Below are positions 1 through 7,690 of a stretch of DNA of 64,000 bases, piece by piece. The notes under the pieces are model-generated. The model saw only the letters and a list, made by a program, of their open reading frames with translations, made no database searches and was not told the DNA's origin. The stretch is taken from NCBI GenBank assembly GCA_949291555.1, contig CASEWE010000001.1, forward strand, positions 215,835-279,834. The letters run 5' to 3'. Made by a program: the position numbers and the translations under genes. The DNA is from an uncultured Bacteroidales bacterium. GTDB lineage: Bacteria > Bacteroidota > Bacteroidia > Bacteroidales > P3. Position 1 is the stretch's first letter. Each line of letters opens with the position of its first letter.

Positions 1-201
1 AGCCAAGGGCTTGTGCCCGCATTCCTGGAAATGCTTGAGCATCATGATGCTTACCAAATGGCCGATATGCAAGGAATCGGCGGTAGGGTCGATTCCTACG
101 TAAGCCGTTACCTGTTCTTTCCCGAGCAAGTCCTCGGTTCCGGGCATCAAATCCTGCAACATGCCTCGCCAGCGCAATTCTTCAATAAAGTCTTTGTTCA
201 T
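1..201 (-). CDS. tyrS: Tyrosyl-tRNA synthetase, N-terminal part (cut by window edge)
   Basis: Charges tRNA-Tyr with tyrosine in the cytoplasm. Only the first 67 residues are in the window and the rest lies beyond base 1. The visible part begins [15 protein letters not shown] and has the class I signature HIGH at residues 45-48 within [10 protein letters not shown], preceded by [10 protein letters not shown], the ATP/tyrosine pocket segment of bacterial TyrS. The ATG at 199-201 on the minus strand is the only start that gives the usual TyrS N-terminus. Downstream of the lipoprotein gene on the same strand, it is separated from it by a terminator, so it is probably transcribed independently. 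The family call is firm; intactness cannot be judged. Confidence 0.93.
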   Translation of the reverse strand, partial: MNKDFIEELRWRGMLQDLMPGTEDLLGKEQVTAYVGIDPTADSLHIGHLVSIMMLKHFQECGHKPLA

Positions 202-300
202 CGGTTTATCCTTTCTTTCCGGAACCGGCTTCCGGGTTTCCCCGGACCTCCATGCGGCAAGCTGGTCCCGTTCCGGCCTTTATGAAATTCCGGCCTTTAT

Positions 301-328
301 AAAAAAAGGGCTGCCGTAAGCAGCCCTC
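301..328 (-). terminator. Rho-independent terminator of the lipoprotein gene
   Basis: Read on the minus strand, GGGCTGC (arms 320-326 and 308-314) encloses a 5-base loop and is followed by a run of seven T. It lies about 30 bases after the stop of the lipoprotein gene at 357 and before tyrS. Confidence 0.85.
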
Positions 329-356
329 GGTTCGTTTCTTGTCCTTGCGCTAAAGC

Positions 357-1178
357 TTACAAAGCCACTTTGCGGATAGGACGCACGTAAATTCTTCCGT
401 TGCCGCCTTCGTTCGCCCAAGTTTTGGGAGCGTAGGTATCGAGGTTGGAATTGGGCAGGTCGTACCAAGCGAGGGCTTCCGTCTGTTCGGTCGAACTCCA
501 GTAGGCGAAACCGAGATCGCCTCCGATAGGCGTGAAGCCATTCTCGTTGGCTTGGTCCACCATGATCGTGCTGCCGGGAACGCTGTAACGTTCGTTGATG
601 CGGTCTTTCACCTGCATGAGCGCGTCGAGTTCGTACATGGAAGGCAAGTACCAAGCCCCTTTGGTGCTCTCCCAACGGATATCGCCGTTATAATCGCCCT
701 GTTCCATGAACGGAAGAAGGTCCTTCTTGAAATATTCGCGGCAAAGCTGGGCGGCAGAGGGTTTGTCTTCCCCGGCGTACTTGTTCGTGTCGGCGGCAAT
801 GATGCGGCTGGTGTTCACCGCGCCGTCCTTGTCGTTGGCATTGGTGAGGAACAACTTCGTGCTGAAAGCGGTAGGGGCCGTGTAAATCTTATAAGCCCGG
901 ACCAGTCTATTGCCATCCAAGTACATGGTATCTTTCAACTGCATCAAATCGGTAAAGGAGCACAAGTATGCCGAGTCGCCCGTGGGGGAAACGGCAAAAA
1001 TGATGCCTTGGGCTTCTTTCGGGTCGCTAACCACCGAGTTTTCCCCGTAGAGCTGGCCTACGAGTTCGTGGCCGGTGTTGAGGTCGCTCACGAATTTACG
1101 TTCTTCTTCTTTGTTGCATGCCGAAAAGACTGTGGAAACAGCCGCGGCCAAAACTAAGAAACCGAGTAACTTTTTCAT
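357..1178 (-). CDS. DUF1566-like lipoprotein
   Basis: A 273-residue secreted lipoprotein of unknown role. The signal peptide ends in the lipobox FSAC, with the lipidated Cys at residue 21, and acidic residues (NKEEE) follow, as in Bacteroidetes lipoproteins exported to the outer membrane. The C-terminal third carries WYLPSMYELDAL, then AYWSSTE and a closing RIYVRPIRKV. This order is typical of DUF1566/fimbrillin-associated surface proteins, in which a cell-surface or ligand-binding fold is assumed. It stands alone between terminators and has its own possible promoter at 1265-1272. No catalytic motif is visible, so no function is assigned. Confidence 0.75.
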   Translation of the reverse strand: MKKLLGFLVLAAAVSTVFSACNKEEERKFVSDLNTGHELVGQLYGENSVVSDPKEAQGIIFAVSPTGDSAYLCSFTDLMQLKDTMYLDGNRLVRAYKIYTAPTAFSTKLFLTNANDKDGAVNTSRIIAADTNKYAGEDKPSAAQLCREYFKKDLLPFMEQGDYNGDIRWESTKGAWYLPSMYELDALMQVKDRINERYSVPGSTIMVDQANENGFTPIGGDLGFAYWSSTEQTEALAWYDLPNSNLDTYAPKTWANEGGNGRIYVRPIRKVAL

Positions 1179-1264
1179 GCTGAATGAAATGGTTTAGTTA
1201 TGTCTTTTTACTTTTTACTTGTGGCAAGTAACTTTTCCCGTTGTTCTCCCCGAACACGGAACGC

Positions 1265-1272
1265 CAAAAATA
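1265..1272 (-). promoter_or_regulatory. Possible -7 element for the lipoprotein gene
   Basis: TATTTTTG on the minus strand fits the Bacteroidetes TAnnTTTG -7 motif and lies 87 bases before the lipoprotein ATG. No good -33 TTTG is present at the expected distance, so this is tentative. Confidence 0.35.
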
Positions 1273-1433
1273 ATAAATTTTTCAATACCCGCGAAAATTA
1301 TCAACAAACAATCTTGCGCGCTGTTGATAATTCGTTTTCCCCGGCTTCCTGCCGCGGCTTCCTTCCCGCCCGGACAGGCGGGACCTTGTCCCGGAAAGGC
1401 CTTTCTCTTTTTCCCCGAAAGGGTTTCCTCCTT

Positions 1434-1515
1434 TTTCCCGAACCGAAAACCTGAACCTCGTCAGGCTGCGCATTCCCAACCGTCCACATCCGGCTGTTTC
1501 CCGAACCGAAAACCT
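1434..1515. repeat. 19-base direct repeat, offset 63
   Basis: TTTCCCGAACCGAAAACCT occurs at 1434-1452 and again exactly at 1497-1515. Neither copy lies in a gene. Similar intergenic duplications occur before xseB and pyrG. Confidence 0.8.
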
Positions 1516-1540
1516 CGCGGCCCTTGCGCCTGCCCGGAAG

Positions 1541-2809
1541 TCAATGGCCGGCGGCTTCTTCCTTCCCGGCCGCGGCTGTGCCTTTCCCGGGTCGAACCAG
1601 CAGCGCGTACGCCAGGATGATGCCGTAGCAAGGCAGCAGGAGCCCGTAGGAAAGACGGTAGCCGGCAAGATCCACTACATAGCCGAAAAGCAAGGGCAGC
1701 AAGGCCCCGCCCACGATGGCCATAATCAGCAAGGACGAGCCCAAGGAGGTTTCCTTGCCCAACCCGCTAAGGGCAAGCCCCCATACGGCCGGCCAAATCA
1801 TGGCATTGGTAAGCCCTAATCCGACCAATATGTAGAAAGAGTCCTTCCCGGGAAGCAGGATGGCAAGCAGCGAAACCGCCAGGCTCCCCGAAGCCGAAAG
1901 GACAAGGGCTGTCTTCTGGCTGAAATACTTAGGAATGCCGATGATTCCCACGAAGTAGCCCAAGATGAACGCCACCATCGACAAAGCCGGGAAAATTTTC
2001 GCCTCGGAAGAAGGGACTCCCTGGTCGAGCCCGTAACCGATCAGGCTGTCGACGCTTATCACCTCGGCGCCTACATAAAAGAACAAGGCCACGACCCCGC
2101 CCCAGAAGCAGGGCTTTTTCAAAAGGGAGTGCCCGCCATGGCCCTTGCCGGGTTTCCCGCCGCCCGAAATTTCAGGCAACGGCGAAACTCTGACAAAAAC
2201 CGCCAACAAGGCCAAGGACACCGTGATGAAGTAATAAGGCACACGGCACTTCATGGCCAAGTCGTCCAAAAGGGCCACCCGTTCCGGATGCCCGACCGGA
2301 AGCCCGGAGACTTGGTGCGCCAGGCTGTCGGTACCTTGCAGGATAACGCTTCCCAGAACCAATGGGGCCAGCACGCCGGCAAATTTGTTGCAGACCCCCA
2401 TGATGCTGATCCGCCGGGCCGCGGTTTCGGGCGGGCCCAGAATGGCGGCATAAGGATTGGCGGCTGTCTGCAAAAGCGCCAAGCCCGCGCCCATCAGGAA
2501 AAGCCCTGTCAGGAAAAAAAGGTAAAACCGGGTATAGGCTGCCGGGATAAAGAACGCCGCCCCCAGGGCCATTACGCCCAAGCCTATCGAGATGGAACGG
2601 GTGTAGCCGAACCGGTCGATGATTTTCGAAGATGGGAGGGCGAAAACAAAATACGCTATGTAAAAGACGAAAGTGACGAAATACGACTCGAAATTGCTCA
2701 GCTCGCAGGCTATCTTCAAAAAAGGCACCAAAGTGGAATTAAGCCAGGTGACGAAGCCGAAGATAAAGAAAAGTATGCCGATGAAGACCAAAGGGGATTT
2801 CTTTGCCAT
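1541..2809 (-). CDS. FucP-type sugar MFS transporter
   Basis: A 422-residue inner-membrane permease of the major facilitator superfamily, closest in pattern to the fucose/glucose/galactose:H+ symporters (FucP, GluP). About twelve hydrophobic segments are visible, beginning with a helix at residues 6-27 (FIGILFFIFGFVTWLNSTLVP), the FucP-family start. An MFS-like IIDRFGYTRS loop follows helix 2, and LLQTAANPYAAILG, a hallmark of this subfamily, lies in helix 4. The ATG at 2809 (MAKKSPLVF) is preferred over an in-frame upstream start that would add 13 residues unlike the family. No sugar catabolic gene is adjacent, so the substrate cannot be named. Confidence 0.88.
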   Translation of the reverse strand: MAKKSPLVFIGILFFIFGFVTWLNSTLVPFLKIACELSNFESYFVTFVFYIAYFVFALPSSKIIDRFGYTRSISIGLGVMALGAAFFIPAAYTRFYLFFLTGLFLMGAGLALLQTAANPYAAILGPPETAARRISIMGVCNKFAGVLAPLVLGSVILQGTDSLAHQVSGLPVGHPERVALLDDLAMKCRVPYYFITVSLALLAVFVRVSPLPEISGGGKPGKGHGGHSLLKKPCFWGGVVALFFYVGAEVISVDSLIGYGLDQGVPSSEAKIFPALSMVAFILGYFVGIIGIPKYFSQKTALVLSASGSLAVSLLAILLPGKDSFYILVGLGLTNAMIWPAVWGLALSGLGKETSLGSSLLIMAIVGGALLPLLFGYVVDLAGYRLSYGLLLPCYGIILAYALLVRPGKGTAAAGKEEAAGH

Positions 2810-2905
2810 AGGGAAAGGACCGGTTAAAAAACAAAAATTTCCGGGCAAGGCGCGTCACGGCAGGCTCCGCTGCTTCCGATGCCCCTTGCCCGGAACAGAA
2901 AAACA

Positions 2906-3478
2906 TCAATATTCCCTTACCTGCAATTGGAAATAGGCTTGAGGATGCTTGCAAGTGGGGCAAACCTCGGGGGCTTTCTCCCCGTAATGCACATGCCCGC
3001 AATTGCGGCAATACCAGAATACTTTCTCGTTCTTCCTGAATACCGTTCCGTTCACGACATTTTCCAAGAGCTTGCGGTAACGGGTTTCGTGTTCTTTTTC
3101 CACGCCCGAAACCATGGTGAACATGCGGGCGATGTCATCGAAGCCTTCCTGCTTGGCAACTTCGGCGAATTTGGGATAAAGTTCCGTCCATTCCTCGTTT
3201 TCCCCGTTTGCGGCGGCTTCCAGATTGGAACGGGTATCGAGAATCTGCCCCGCCGGGAAAGCAGCGGTGATTTCGGCCATGCCGCCTTCCAAGGCCTTGA
3301 AAAAGAGTTTGGCATGTTCTTCTTCCTGACGGGCGGTTTCTTCAAAGATAGCAGCAATCTGCTCATACCCGTCTTTCTTGGCTTGCTTGGCGAAGAACGT
3401 GTAACGGTTGCGGGCTTGCGATTCCCCGGCAAAAGACTGCAGGAGATTTTTTTCGGTCTGGGTTCCTTTGATGCTCAT
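2906..3478 (-). CDS. rbr: Rubrerythrin
   Basis: A cytoplasmic non-haem di-iron peroxidase that reduces hydrogen peroxide in anaerobes. The 190-residue length is standard. The N-terminal four-helix di-iron domain shows its ligands in GESQARNRY (Glu19), RQEEEHAK (Glu52-54, His55) and GVEKEHETRY. The C-terminal rubredoxin domain has CxxC pairs at residues 157/160 and 173/176 (YCRNCG and CPTC). A minus-strand TAACTTTG at 3531-3538 sits about 50 bases upstream and is probably its promoter. The gene appears monocistronic. It implies an anaerobic or microaerophilic life with oxygen exposure. Confidence 0.96.
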   Translation of the reverse strand: MSIKGTQTEKNLLQSFAGESQARNRYTFFAKQAKKDGYEQIAAIFEETARQEEEHAKLFFKALEGGMAEITAAFPAGQILDTRSNLEAAANGENEEWTELYPKFAEVAKQEGFDDIARMFTMVSGVEKEHETRYRKLLENVVNGTVFRKNEKVFWYCRNCGHVHYGEKAPEVCPTCKHPQAYFQLQVREY

Positions 3479-3530
3479 GGCTTTAAAAGTTAAGGGTTAA
3501 ACTTCCTTGAAAAGGCAAACACCTATTTTG

Positions 3531-3538
3531 CAAAGTTA
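3531..3538 (-). promoter_or_regulatory. -7 element upstream of rubrerythrin
   Basis: TAACTTTG on the minus strand matches TAnnTTTG and lies 53 bases before the rbr ATG. The -33 region is poorly conserved. Confidence 0.6.
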
Positions 3539-3552
3539 CGTTTTTATTTCTC

Positions 3553-3589
3553 TAATCCATTCCCCTAATCTCATCCATTCCCCCTAAGG
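3553..3589. repeat. Short tandem repeat beside the mnmD stop
   Basis: ATCCATTCCCCTAA and ATCCATTCCCCCTAA follow each other at an offset of about 20 bases, just downstream of the mnmD stop codon. No function is evident. Confidence 0.6.
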
Positions 3590-4270
3590 GGCATACGCAC
3601 GGGTTATTTCCCGTTTTCCGGCCGGTCCCGGCAATTTTTCCACCTGGAATCCGGCAGCGCTCAAGGCGCGCCGGAAGCGGCCTTGGGCGCAATAGCTGGA
3701 CAAGTAGCACGGATGCGCGGCCGCCTGCCGGAGCTTGGAGAAAATCCCTTCTTCCCAAAGTTCCGGTTGGACAGCTGGCGCGAAAGCATCGTAAAATACC
3801 GCATGGAAATACGTTCGAGGCAATTCCAGATCCTGCATGCGGCCCTTTATCTTCACTAAGTCGAAACTTTCGGCCACGGCATGCGGCTTGGCGTCGAAAG
3901 GCTGAAGGTGCAAGGACTCGAAAAGCGCGTTCCCGGGCAAGGAAAGCTGCCGGGAAAAATTAAGCTGCCGCCAAAGCTTTTCTTCCAATGGAAACGCCTC
4001 GACCGAAACGTATTCCGTGCGGATTCCATGCTTGCCGGCTTCCAGCAGGCACAACAACGCGTTCAAGCCGGTCCCGAACCCCATTTCGAAAACCCGCAGG
4101 CAGGGGAGGGATTCCGCCTTGACCGCCCGGAGAGCCGGAAGGAAAGCCGTTTCTATATAGACCTTGCGGCTTTCCTGCAACGAGCCGTGCACGGAATGGT
4201 AATGCTCGCCCTTTTCTTCCCAAAACAAGGTGTGGCTCCCATCTTCCGTTACTTGTACCCGCAAGCTCAT
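3584..4270 (-). CDS. mnmD: MnmD-type tRNA wobble-uridine methyltransferase
   Basis: A 228-residue SAM-dependent methyltransferase of the DUF752/MnmC-N family. It methylates 5-aminomethyl-2-thiouridine at the tRNA wobble position, the last step after MnmE/MnmG. The SAM-binding loop is VFEMGFGTGLNA (residues 60-71). The active-site segment is FYDAFAP (159-165), followed by LWEEGIFSKL and CYLSSYCAQGRFRRALSAAGF, all characteristic. The FAD domain of E. coli MnmC is absent, giving the stand-alone form common in Bacteroidetes. mnmG, an earlier enzyme of this pathway, is also in the window at 18020. The ATG at 4270 starts the usual fold. Confidence 0.85.
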   Translation of the reverse strand: MSLRVQVTEDGSHTLFWEEKGEHYHSVHGSLQESRKVYIETAFLPALRAVKAESLPCLRVFEMGFGTGLNALLCLLEAGKHGIRTEYVSVEAFPLEEKLWRQLNFSRQLSLPGNALFESLHLQPFDAKPHAVAESFDLVKIKGRMQDLELPRTYFHAVFYDAFAPAVQPELWEEGIFSKLRQAAAHPCYLSSYCAQGRFRRALSAAGFQVEKLPGPAGKREITRAYAP

Positions 4271-4286
4271 TTTCTTGCAATTTTTA

Positions 4287-4294
4287 TAAATTTG
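4287..4294 (+). promoter_or_regulatory. Possible -7 element for tRNA-Leu(TAG)
   Basis: TAAATTTG fits TAnnTTTG about 100 bases before the tRNA. It overlaps the upstream region of mnmD on the other strand, and no convincing -33 element is seen. Confidence 0.3.
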
Positions 4295-4392
4295 CGTCCC
4301 TTGTGCGCCCCTTGCCGGTTCCCTGCGTGCCGCAATGCTGCGTCTTTTGCGGGAAACCGGAACGGGCTGAACGGGCTAAGATAAGACAAATT

Positions 4393-4474
4393 GCGGATGT
4401 GGCGTAATTGGTAGCCGTGCTAGACTTAGGATCTAGTGCCGAAAGGCGTAAGGGTTCGAGTCCCTTCATCCGCA
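4393..4474 (+). tRNA. tRNA-Leu (anticodon TAG)
   Basis: An 82-base type II tRNA. The acceptor stem GCGGATG (4393-4399) pairs with CATCCGC (4467-4473) and the discriminator is A. The anticodon loop contains ACTTAGGA, giving TAG (reads CUA/CUN leucine codons). A long variable arm (TGCCGAAAGGCGT region) and the T-loop GGTTCGAGTCC are present. CCA is not encoded. Confidence 0.96.
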
Positions 4475-4870
4475 CCCAGCGTCTTCCGTGCAAGTTTTTT
4501 TTTCCGGAAAACCTGCAAAATCGAAAATGCCGGTTATCCTTTTCGGGCTTTTTGACTATTCCGCAATATGTTTTCCGGAATCCAACCGAAAATCCAGAAA
4601 ATCTTGAAACAAGGCGAAAAACAGTTGATAAAACCATCCTCTTTCCCTTGTTTTAGACCTTTTTTCTCTAATTCATATTTACATTTTTCCTTTTTTCTCT
4701 ATTTTTCCGCTTTTTTTATTTCGAATTTGCTCTTTTCATTTTTTTTCGTATTTTTGTGAAACTGGGGTATCTTCAATAACGAAGAATCTTCTTTTCTTCG
4801 GAGTTGCCCCCGAGAGAAAACCTTTTCGGCATCATGCCGGGCAATTACAAACCAATTTAAATTTATTTTT
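4475..4870. other. AT-rich intergenic region, T-rich tract and promoter
   Basis: No gene. After the tRNA comes a T run at 4494-4502 without a clear stem. A long pyrimidine-rich tract spans about 4640-4745, followed by the promoter of the PepSY lipoprotein. The leader RNA can form a hairpin from CGAAGAA (4780-4786) and TTCTTCG (4794-4800) of unknown role. Confidence 0.6.
4726..4756 (+). promoter_or_regulatory. Promoter of the PepSY-like lipoprotein
   Basis: TTTG at 4726-4729 and TATTTTTG at 4749-4756 are separated by 19 bases, matching the Bacteroidetes -33/-7 consensus. Transcription should begin near 4763, leaving a leader of about 108 bases. Confidence 0.75.
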
Positions 4871-5863
4871 ATGAGACCTTTGTTTTCATTGAAAAAACTG
4901 GCCTTGTCTTTCTTGGTCTTGCCTGCTCTGCTTGGGCTTTCTTCTTGCGAACATCCGGATGGAGGAGGCGATGGCTTCACTCCCAGCGCGGCTTTGGAAG
5001 AAGCTTTCAAAAAAGATTTTCCTTCCGCAACCGAAGTGGCATGGGTAAGATACGATGTTTACGCCGTGGCTTCGTTCGTTGTGCCTGCAAAAGCCGCCGA
5101 AACGAAAATGACCGCTTGGTACACGAACGATGCTGCCCCGCAGCTGGTTCAGCAGCAACAAAACATGCCTGGCCTGGAGTCGCTTCCCGAAGCGGTGAGG
5201 AACGCCTTTTACGCCAGCGCTTACAACCAAAGCGATACTTGGCGCGTGGATGAAGTGGAGGTGCATCGCCGCCATTATGCCGCCGACCAGATAATCTACA
5301 AGATAGAACTCGATGCCCTCCAGGCCGGCAAACCCGATGTGGACCTTTTCTACGACCAGGACGGCGTGTTGCTGAAAGAAGAGTTGGACTATGACGACGA
5401 CAACGGAAGGGATTGGGATGACGACGACATGCCCATTTCCCCCGATGCTTACCAGTCCTGCCTGGACTTCCTCAACAACCGTTACCCCGACTACCGGGTC
5501 GATGACTTGGAAAGAATGGATACCCGCCAGCACGGAACCCTTTTCAAGGCCGAACTCGAGAAGAGGACAGGGCCGGAGGAAGAAGAATTGGACGTTTTCC
5601 TTTCTTCGGATGTCCAATTCCTGGCTTCTTCCATCGAAATTCCTTACCGGGATCTTCCTCAGGCCGTGCGTACCGCTGCCGAGCAAAAATACCCGGCTCC
5701 GACATGGGAAATCGAAGATGAAGCCAAGGAATGGGAAACCAACGAGAACAAACTGCTTTACTCGATAGAAGCCGAACAAGAGGAAAGAGGAATGGAAACC
5801 GAAGTAACCGCGTTCTTCCAGGAAGACGGGACCCTGTTCAACGAATACAAGAAATTCGATTAA
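4871..5863 (+). CDS. PepSY-like (DUF2874-type) lipoprotein
   Basis: A 330-residue lipoprotein, probably on the periplasmic or outer face of the envelope. The signal peptide ends in the lipobox LSSC (Cys26). The remainder holds about four copies of a unit of roughly 70 residues resembling BLF2/PepSY-like domains: ALEEAFKKDFPSATEVAWVRYD, LPEAVRNAFYASAY, SCLDFLNNRYPDYRVDDLERMD and LPQAVRTAAEQKYPAPTWEIED. Each pairs an amphipathic helix with strands. An Asp-rich stretch (DYDDDNGRDWDDDD, about 176-189) could bind cations. Family members are abundant in Bacteroidetes, but their function is not established. It has its own promoter and ends at a strong terminator. Confidence 0.78.
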   Translation: MRPLFSLKKLALSFLVLPALLGLSSCEHPDGGGDGFTPSAALEEAFKKDFPSATEVAWVRYDVYAVASFVVPAKAAETKMTAWYTNDAAPQLVQQQQNMPGLESLPEAVRNAFYASAYNQSDTWRVDEVEVHRRHYAADQIIYKIELDALQAGKPDVDLFYDQDGVLLKEELDYDDDNGRDWDDDDMPISPDAYQSCLDFLNNRYPDYRVDDLERMDTRQHGTLFKAELEKRTGPEEEELDVFLSSDVQFLASSIEIPYRDLPQAVRTAAEQKYPAPTWEIEDEAKEWETNENKLLYSIEAEQEERGMETEVTAFFQEDGTLFNEYKKFD

Positions 5864-5894
5864 CCCCGTTCGTGCGAGATTTTTCCCGGAACGT

Positions 5895-5942
5895 GGAAAG
5901 GAGAAGCCCCGGCCTTCGCGAAGGCCGGGGCTTCTCCTTTCC
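5895..5942. terminator. Perfect 48-base palindrome, bidirectional terminator
   Basis: A perfect inverted repeat centred between 5918 and 5919 (core CCTTCGCGAAGG) with a very GC-rich stem flanked by A/T ends (AAAGG...CCTTT). It lies between the convergent lipoprotein and MORN-repeat genes and probably ends transcription from both sides. Confidence 0.8.
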
Positions 5943-6081
5943 GTAAGCGGCACTTTTGCTCACTTGGAAATTCTTTCATCTGCCGAAAACCTGCCATACG
6001 CGGACAAACCTCGCGCGGAAATCCTATTCCGAGCATTTTCCTTGTCCAGGCAGCTTCTTGGAAAGCAGGCCGGTCATGATG

Positions 6082-7686
6082 TTACAGGAAATCCTCCTGC
6101 TCTTTCTCGTAAGCTTCTTCTTCCTCTTTGGTCAAAGTCCGTTTCCCGTTGTACCGGGTTTCCTCCTCGCAGTTGTCGTACCGGATGCGCAATTCGGGCA
6201 AACCATCCGCATCGTATTTGATCCAAGTTCCTATCCTTTTCCCTTGCCGGTAATAGCCTTCCTCCGCCAATTTCCCGTTTTCGTTGAAATACTGGTGACG
6301 CCCGTCGGGCAACCCTCCTGTAAACCTCCCTTGGAAAGAAAGACGCTTGCCTTTCCCTTTCGACGACCAATAGCTTTTCCATAAGCCGTCTTTCTCGCCC
6401 GAAACATAATTCCCTTCGCTCAATTCCCCTCCTTGCAAGTATACCCAATGTCCTTCTTCCCTTCCATCCACGTACTTTCCTTTCGCCACGACTTGCGCGC
6501 TGTCGTTATATTCTATGCTGTTCCCTTCCAGTCTCCCCATATAATATTCCTGGTCGAGCCTTATCCGCCCGTCGGGAAAATACCAGATCCAGCGCCCGTC
6601 GTACTCCCCGTTCCGGTATCGCCCTTCCTGTTCCAGTTTCCCGTCCGGATAGAAATATTTCCACTGCCCGTATTTTTTCCCCTTGTAGTAACGTCCTGTG
6701 CACTTCAGCGAACCATCGGGATAATACTCTTCCCATTGGCTGTCCAGGTTCCCGTGCTCGTCTACCGTTCCCGTTCCGACGATTTCCCCGTCCTTGAAAA
6801 GAATCCCGCGCACGACTTTTCCGCTAAGGCTGTCGTATTGCCGGCAGACTCCTTCCGGTTTCCCGTCTTTCAAGGCTACCCGGAATTTAGGCTTCCCGTT
6901 CAGGAAATATTCTGTATGGATGGTCAGTTCAGCCAGTTCGGGAGCATCTTCCTGCAAGATTCCATCTATGTATTTTTGCAGGGAAACCAGATTGCCGAGG
7001 CTATCGTATACCTTGCAATAACCGTTTTTCTTGCCATCGACATACCCGCATTCCCAATGCAAGATGCCGTTGTCGTAAAAATCTTTCCAAATTCCCTGTT
7101 TCAATCCCTTTTCATCACGCGCATTGGCCCGTTGGCGGAACACAATCATCCCGTCCCGGAAAAAAGTGAAAAGTATGTTGTCTCCTAAAAGGTTGTATCT
7201 TCTTTCCAATCCGTTTTCCAGACCGTTTCTGAAAGGAGTGGATTGCAGCGTGTTCCCGTTGGTGTCCCTGATGATCCTGAATCCTTGCAGCGTGTCGTTG
7301 ACGTAAAAGCTGGAAATTTCCCTGTCGGGAAGAAAATCTTTGCTGGACCCGTTTTTCTTATCGTCCCGGTAACTGATTTCCGAAACCTTTTTCCCGTCCC
7401 GGTAAAAAGTCCATGTTCCCGTCAACTTGAGATTTTCCCTTGTCCCTTTTGAAACCAGATTGCCTCTTTCATCGTAATTCTTCCATTCGCCTTCAGGCTT
7501 TCCGTCAAACCAGCAGCCTTCTGCCGAAACTTGCCCGTTTTCATGGAAAAACTGCTTGAATTCCATTCCCGGACACGGATTTGCCGAAGTGTCGAGCCAA
7601 GAAACCGAAGTGTCCGCGCAACGAGCCTGGACCCGGCCCGCGACCGTGATAAAGAGGAAAGGGACGAAAAAACAAAAAAGTTTCAT
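6082..7686 (-). CDS. Secreted MORN-repeat (YwqK-like) protein
   Basis: A 534-residue protein with a signal peptide (about residues 1-21, ending VQA) and almost nothing else but MORN-type repeats of 20-23 residues. Examples are GTWTFYRDGKKVSE, GQWKYFYPDGKLEQEGRYR and GRWIWYFPDGRIRLDQEYY, roughly eighteen copies in all. Many database entries call such proteins YwqK-family antitoxins, but there is no toxin partner here and the export signal argues against that role. A beta-solenoid scaffold or surface/periplasmic binding protein is more likely. Its ATG lies 4 bases after the nadA stop codon, so the two are one operon. Confidence 0.75.
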   Translation of the reverse strand: MKLFCFFVPFLFITVAGRVQARCADTSVSWLDTSANPCPGMEFKQFFHENGQVSAEGCWFDGKPEGEWKNYDERGNLVSKGTRENLKLTGTWTFYRDGKKVSEISYRDDKKNGSSKDFLPDREISSFYVNDTLQGFRIIRDTNGNTLQSTPFRNGLENGLERRYNLLGDNILFTFFRDGMIVFRQRANARDEKGLKQGIWKDFYDNGILHWECGYVDGKKNGYCKVYDSLGNLVSLQKYIDGILQEDAPELAELTIHTEYFLNGKPKFRVALKDGKPEGVCRQYDSLSGKVVRGILFKDGEIVGTGTVDEHGNLDSQWEEYYPDGSLKCTGRYYKGKKYGQWKYFYPDGKLEQEGRYRNGEYDGRWIWYFPDGRIRLDQEYYMGRLEGNSIEYNDSAQVVAKGKYVDGREEGHWVYLQGGELSEGNYVSGEKDGLWKSYWSSKGKGKRLSFQGRFTGGLPDGRHQYFNENGKLAEEGYYRQGKRIGTWIKYDADGLPELRIRYDNCEEETRYNGKRTLTKEEEEAYEKEQEDFL

Positions 7687-7690
7687 GGGT

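Larger units (their letters stand above)
1179..1540. other. Intergenic region with inverted DnaA-like 9-mers, a promoter and direct repeats
   Basis: No gene is supported here. The part nearest the lipoprotein gene is AT-rich and holds a minus-strand promoter-like TATTTTTG (1265-1272). An inverted repeat AATTATCAACA (1296-1306) / TGTTGATAATT (1322-1332) follows. The rest is C-rich, with a hairpin (arms 1364-1370 and 1377-1383, no T run) and a 19-base direct repeat at 1434-1452 and 1497-1515. The open frames across it look like shadows of low-complexity sequence. Confidence 0.6.

Noticed and set aside
6082..7686. Toxin-antitoxin role for the MORN-repeat protein
   Set aside because: A signal peptide and the absence of a toxin neighbour make the usual database label unconvincing.
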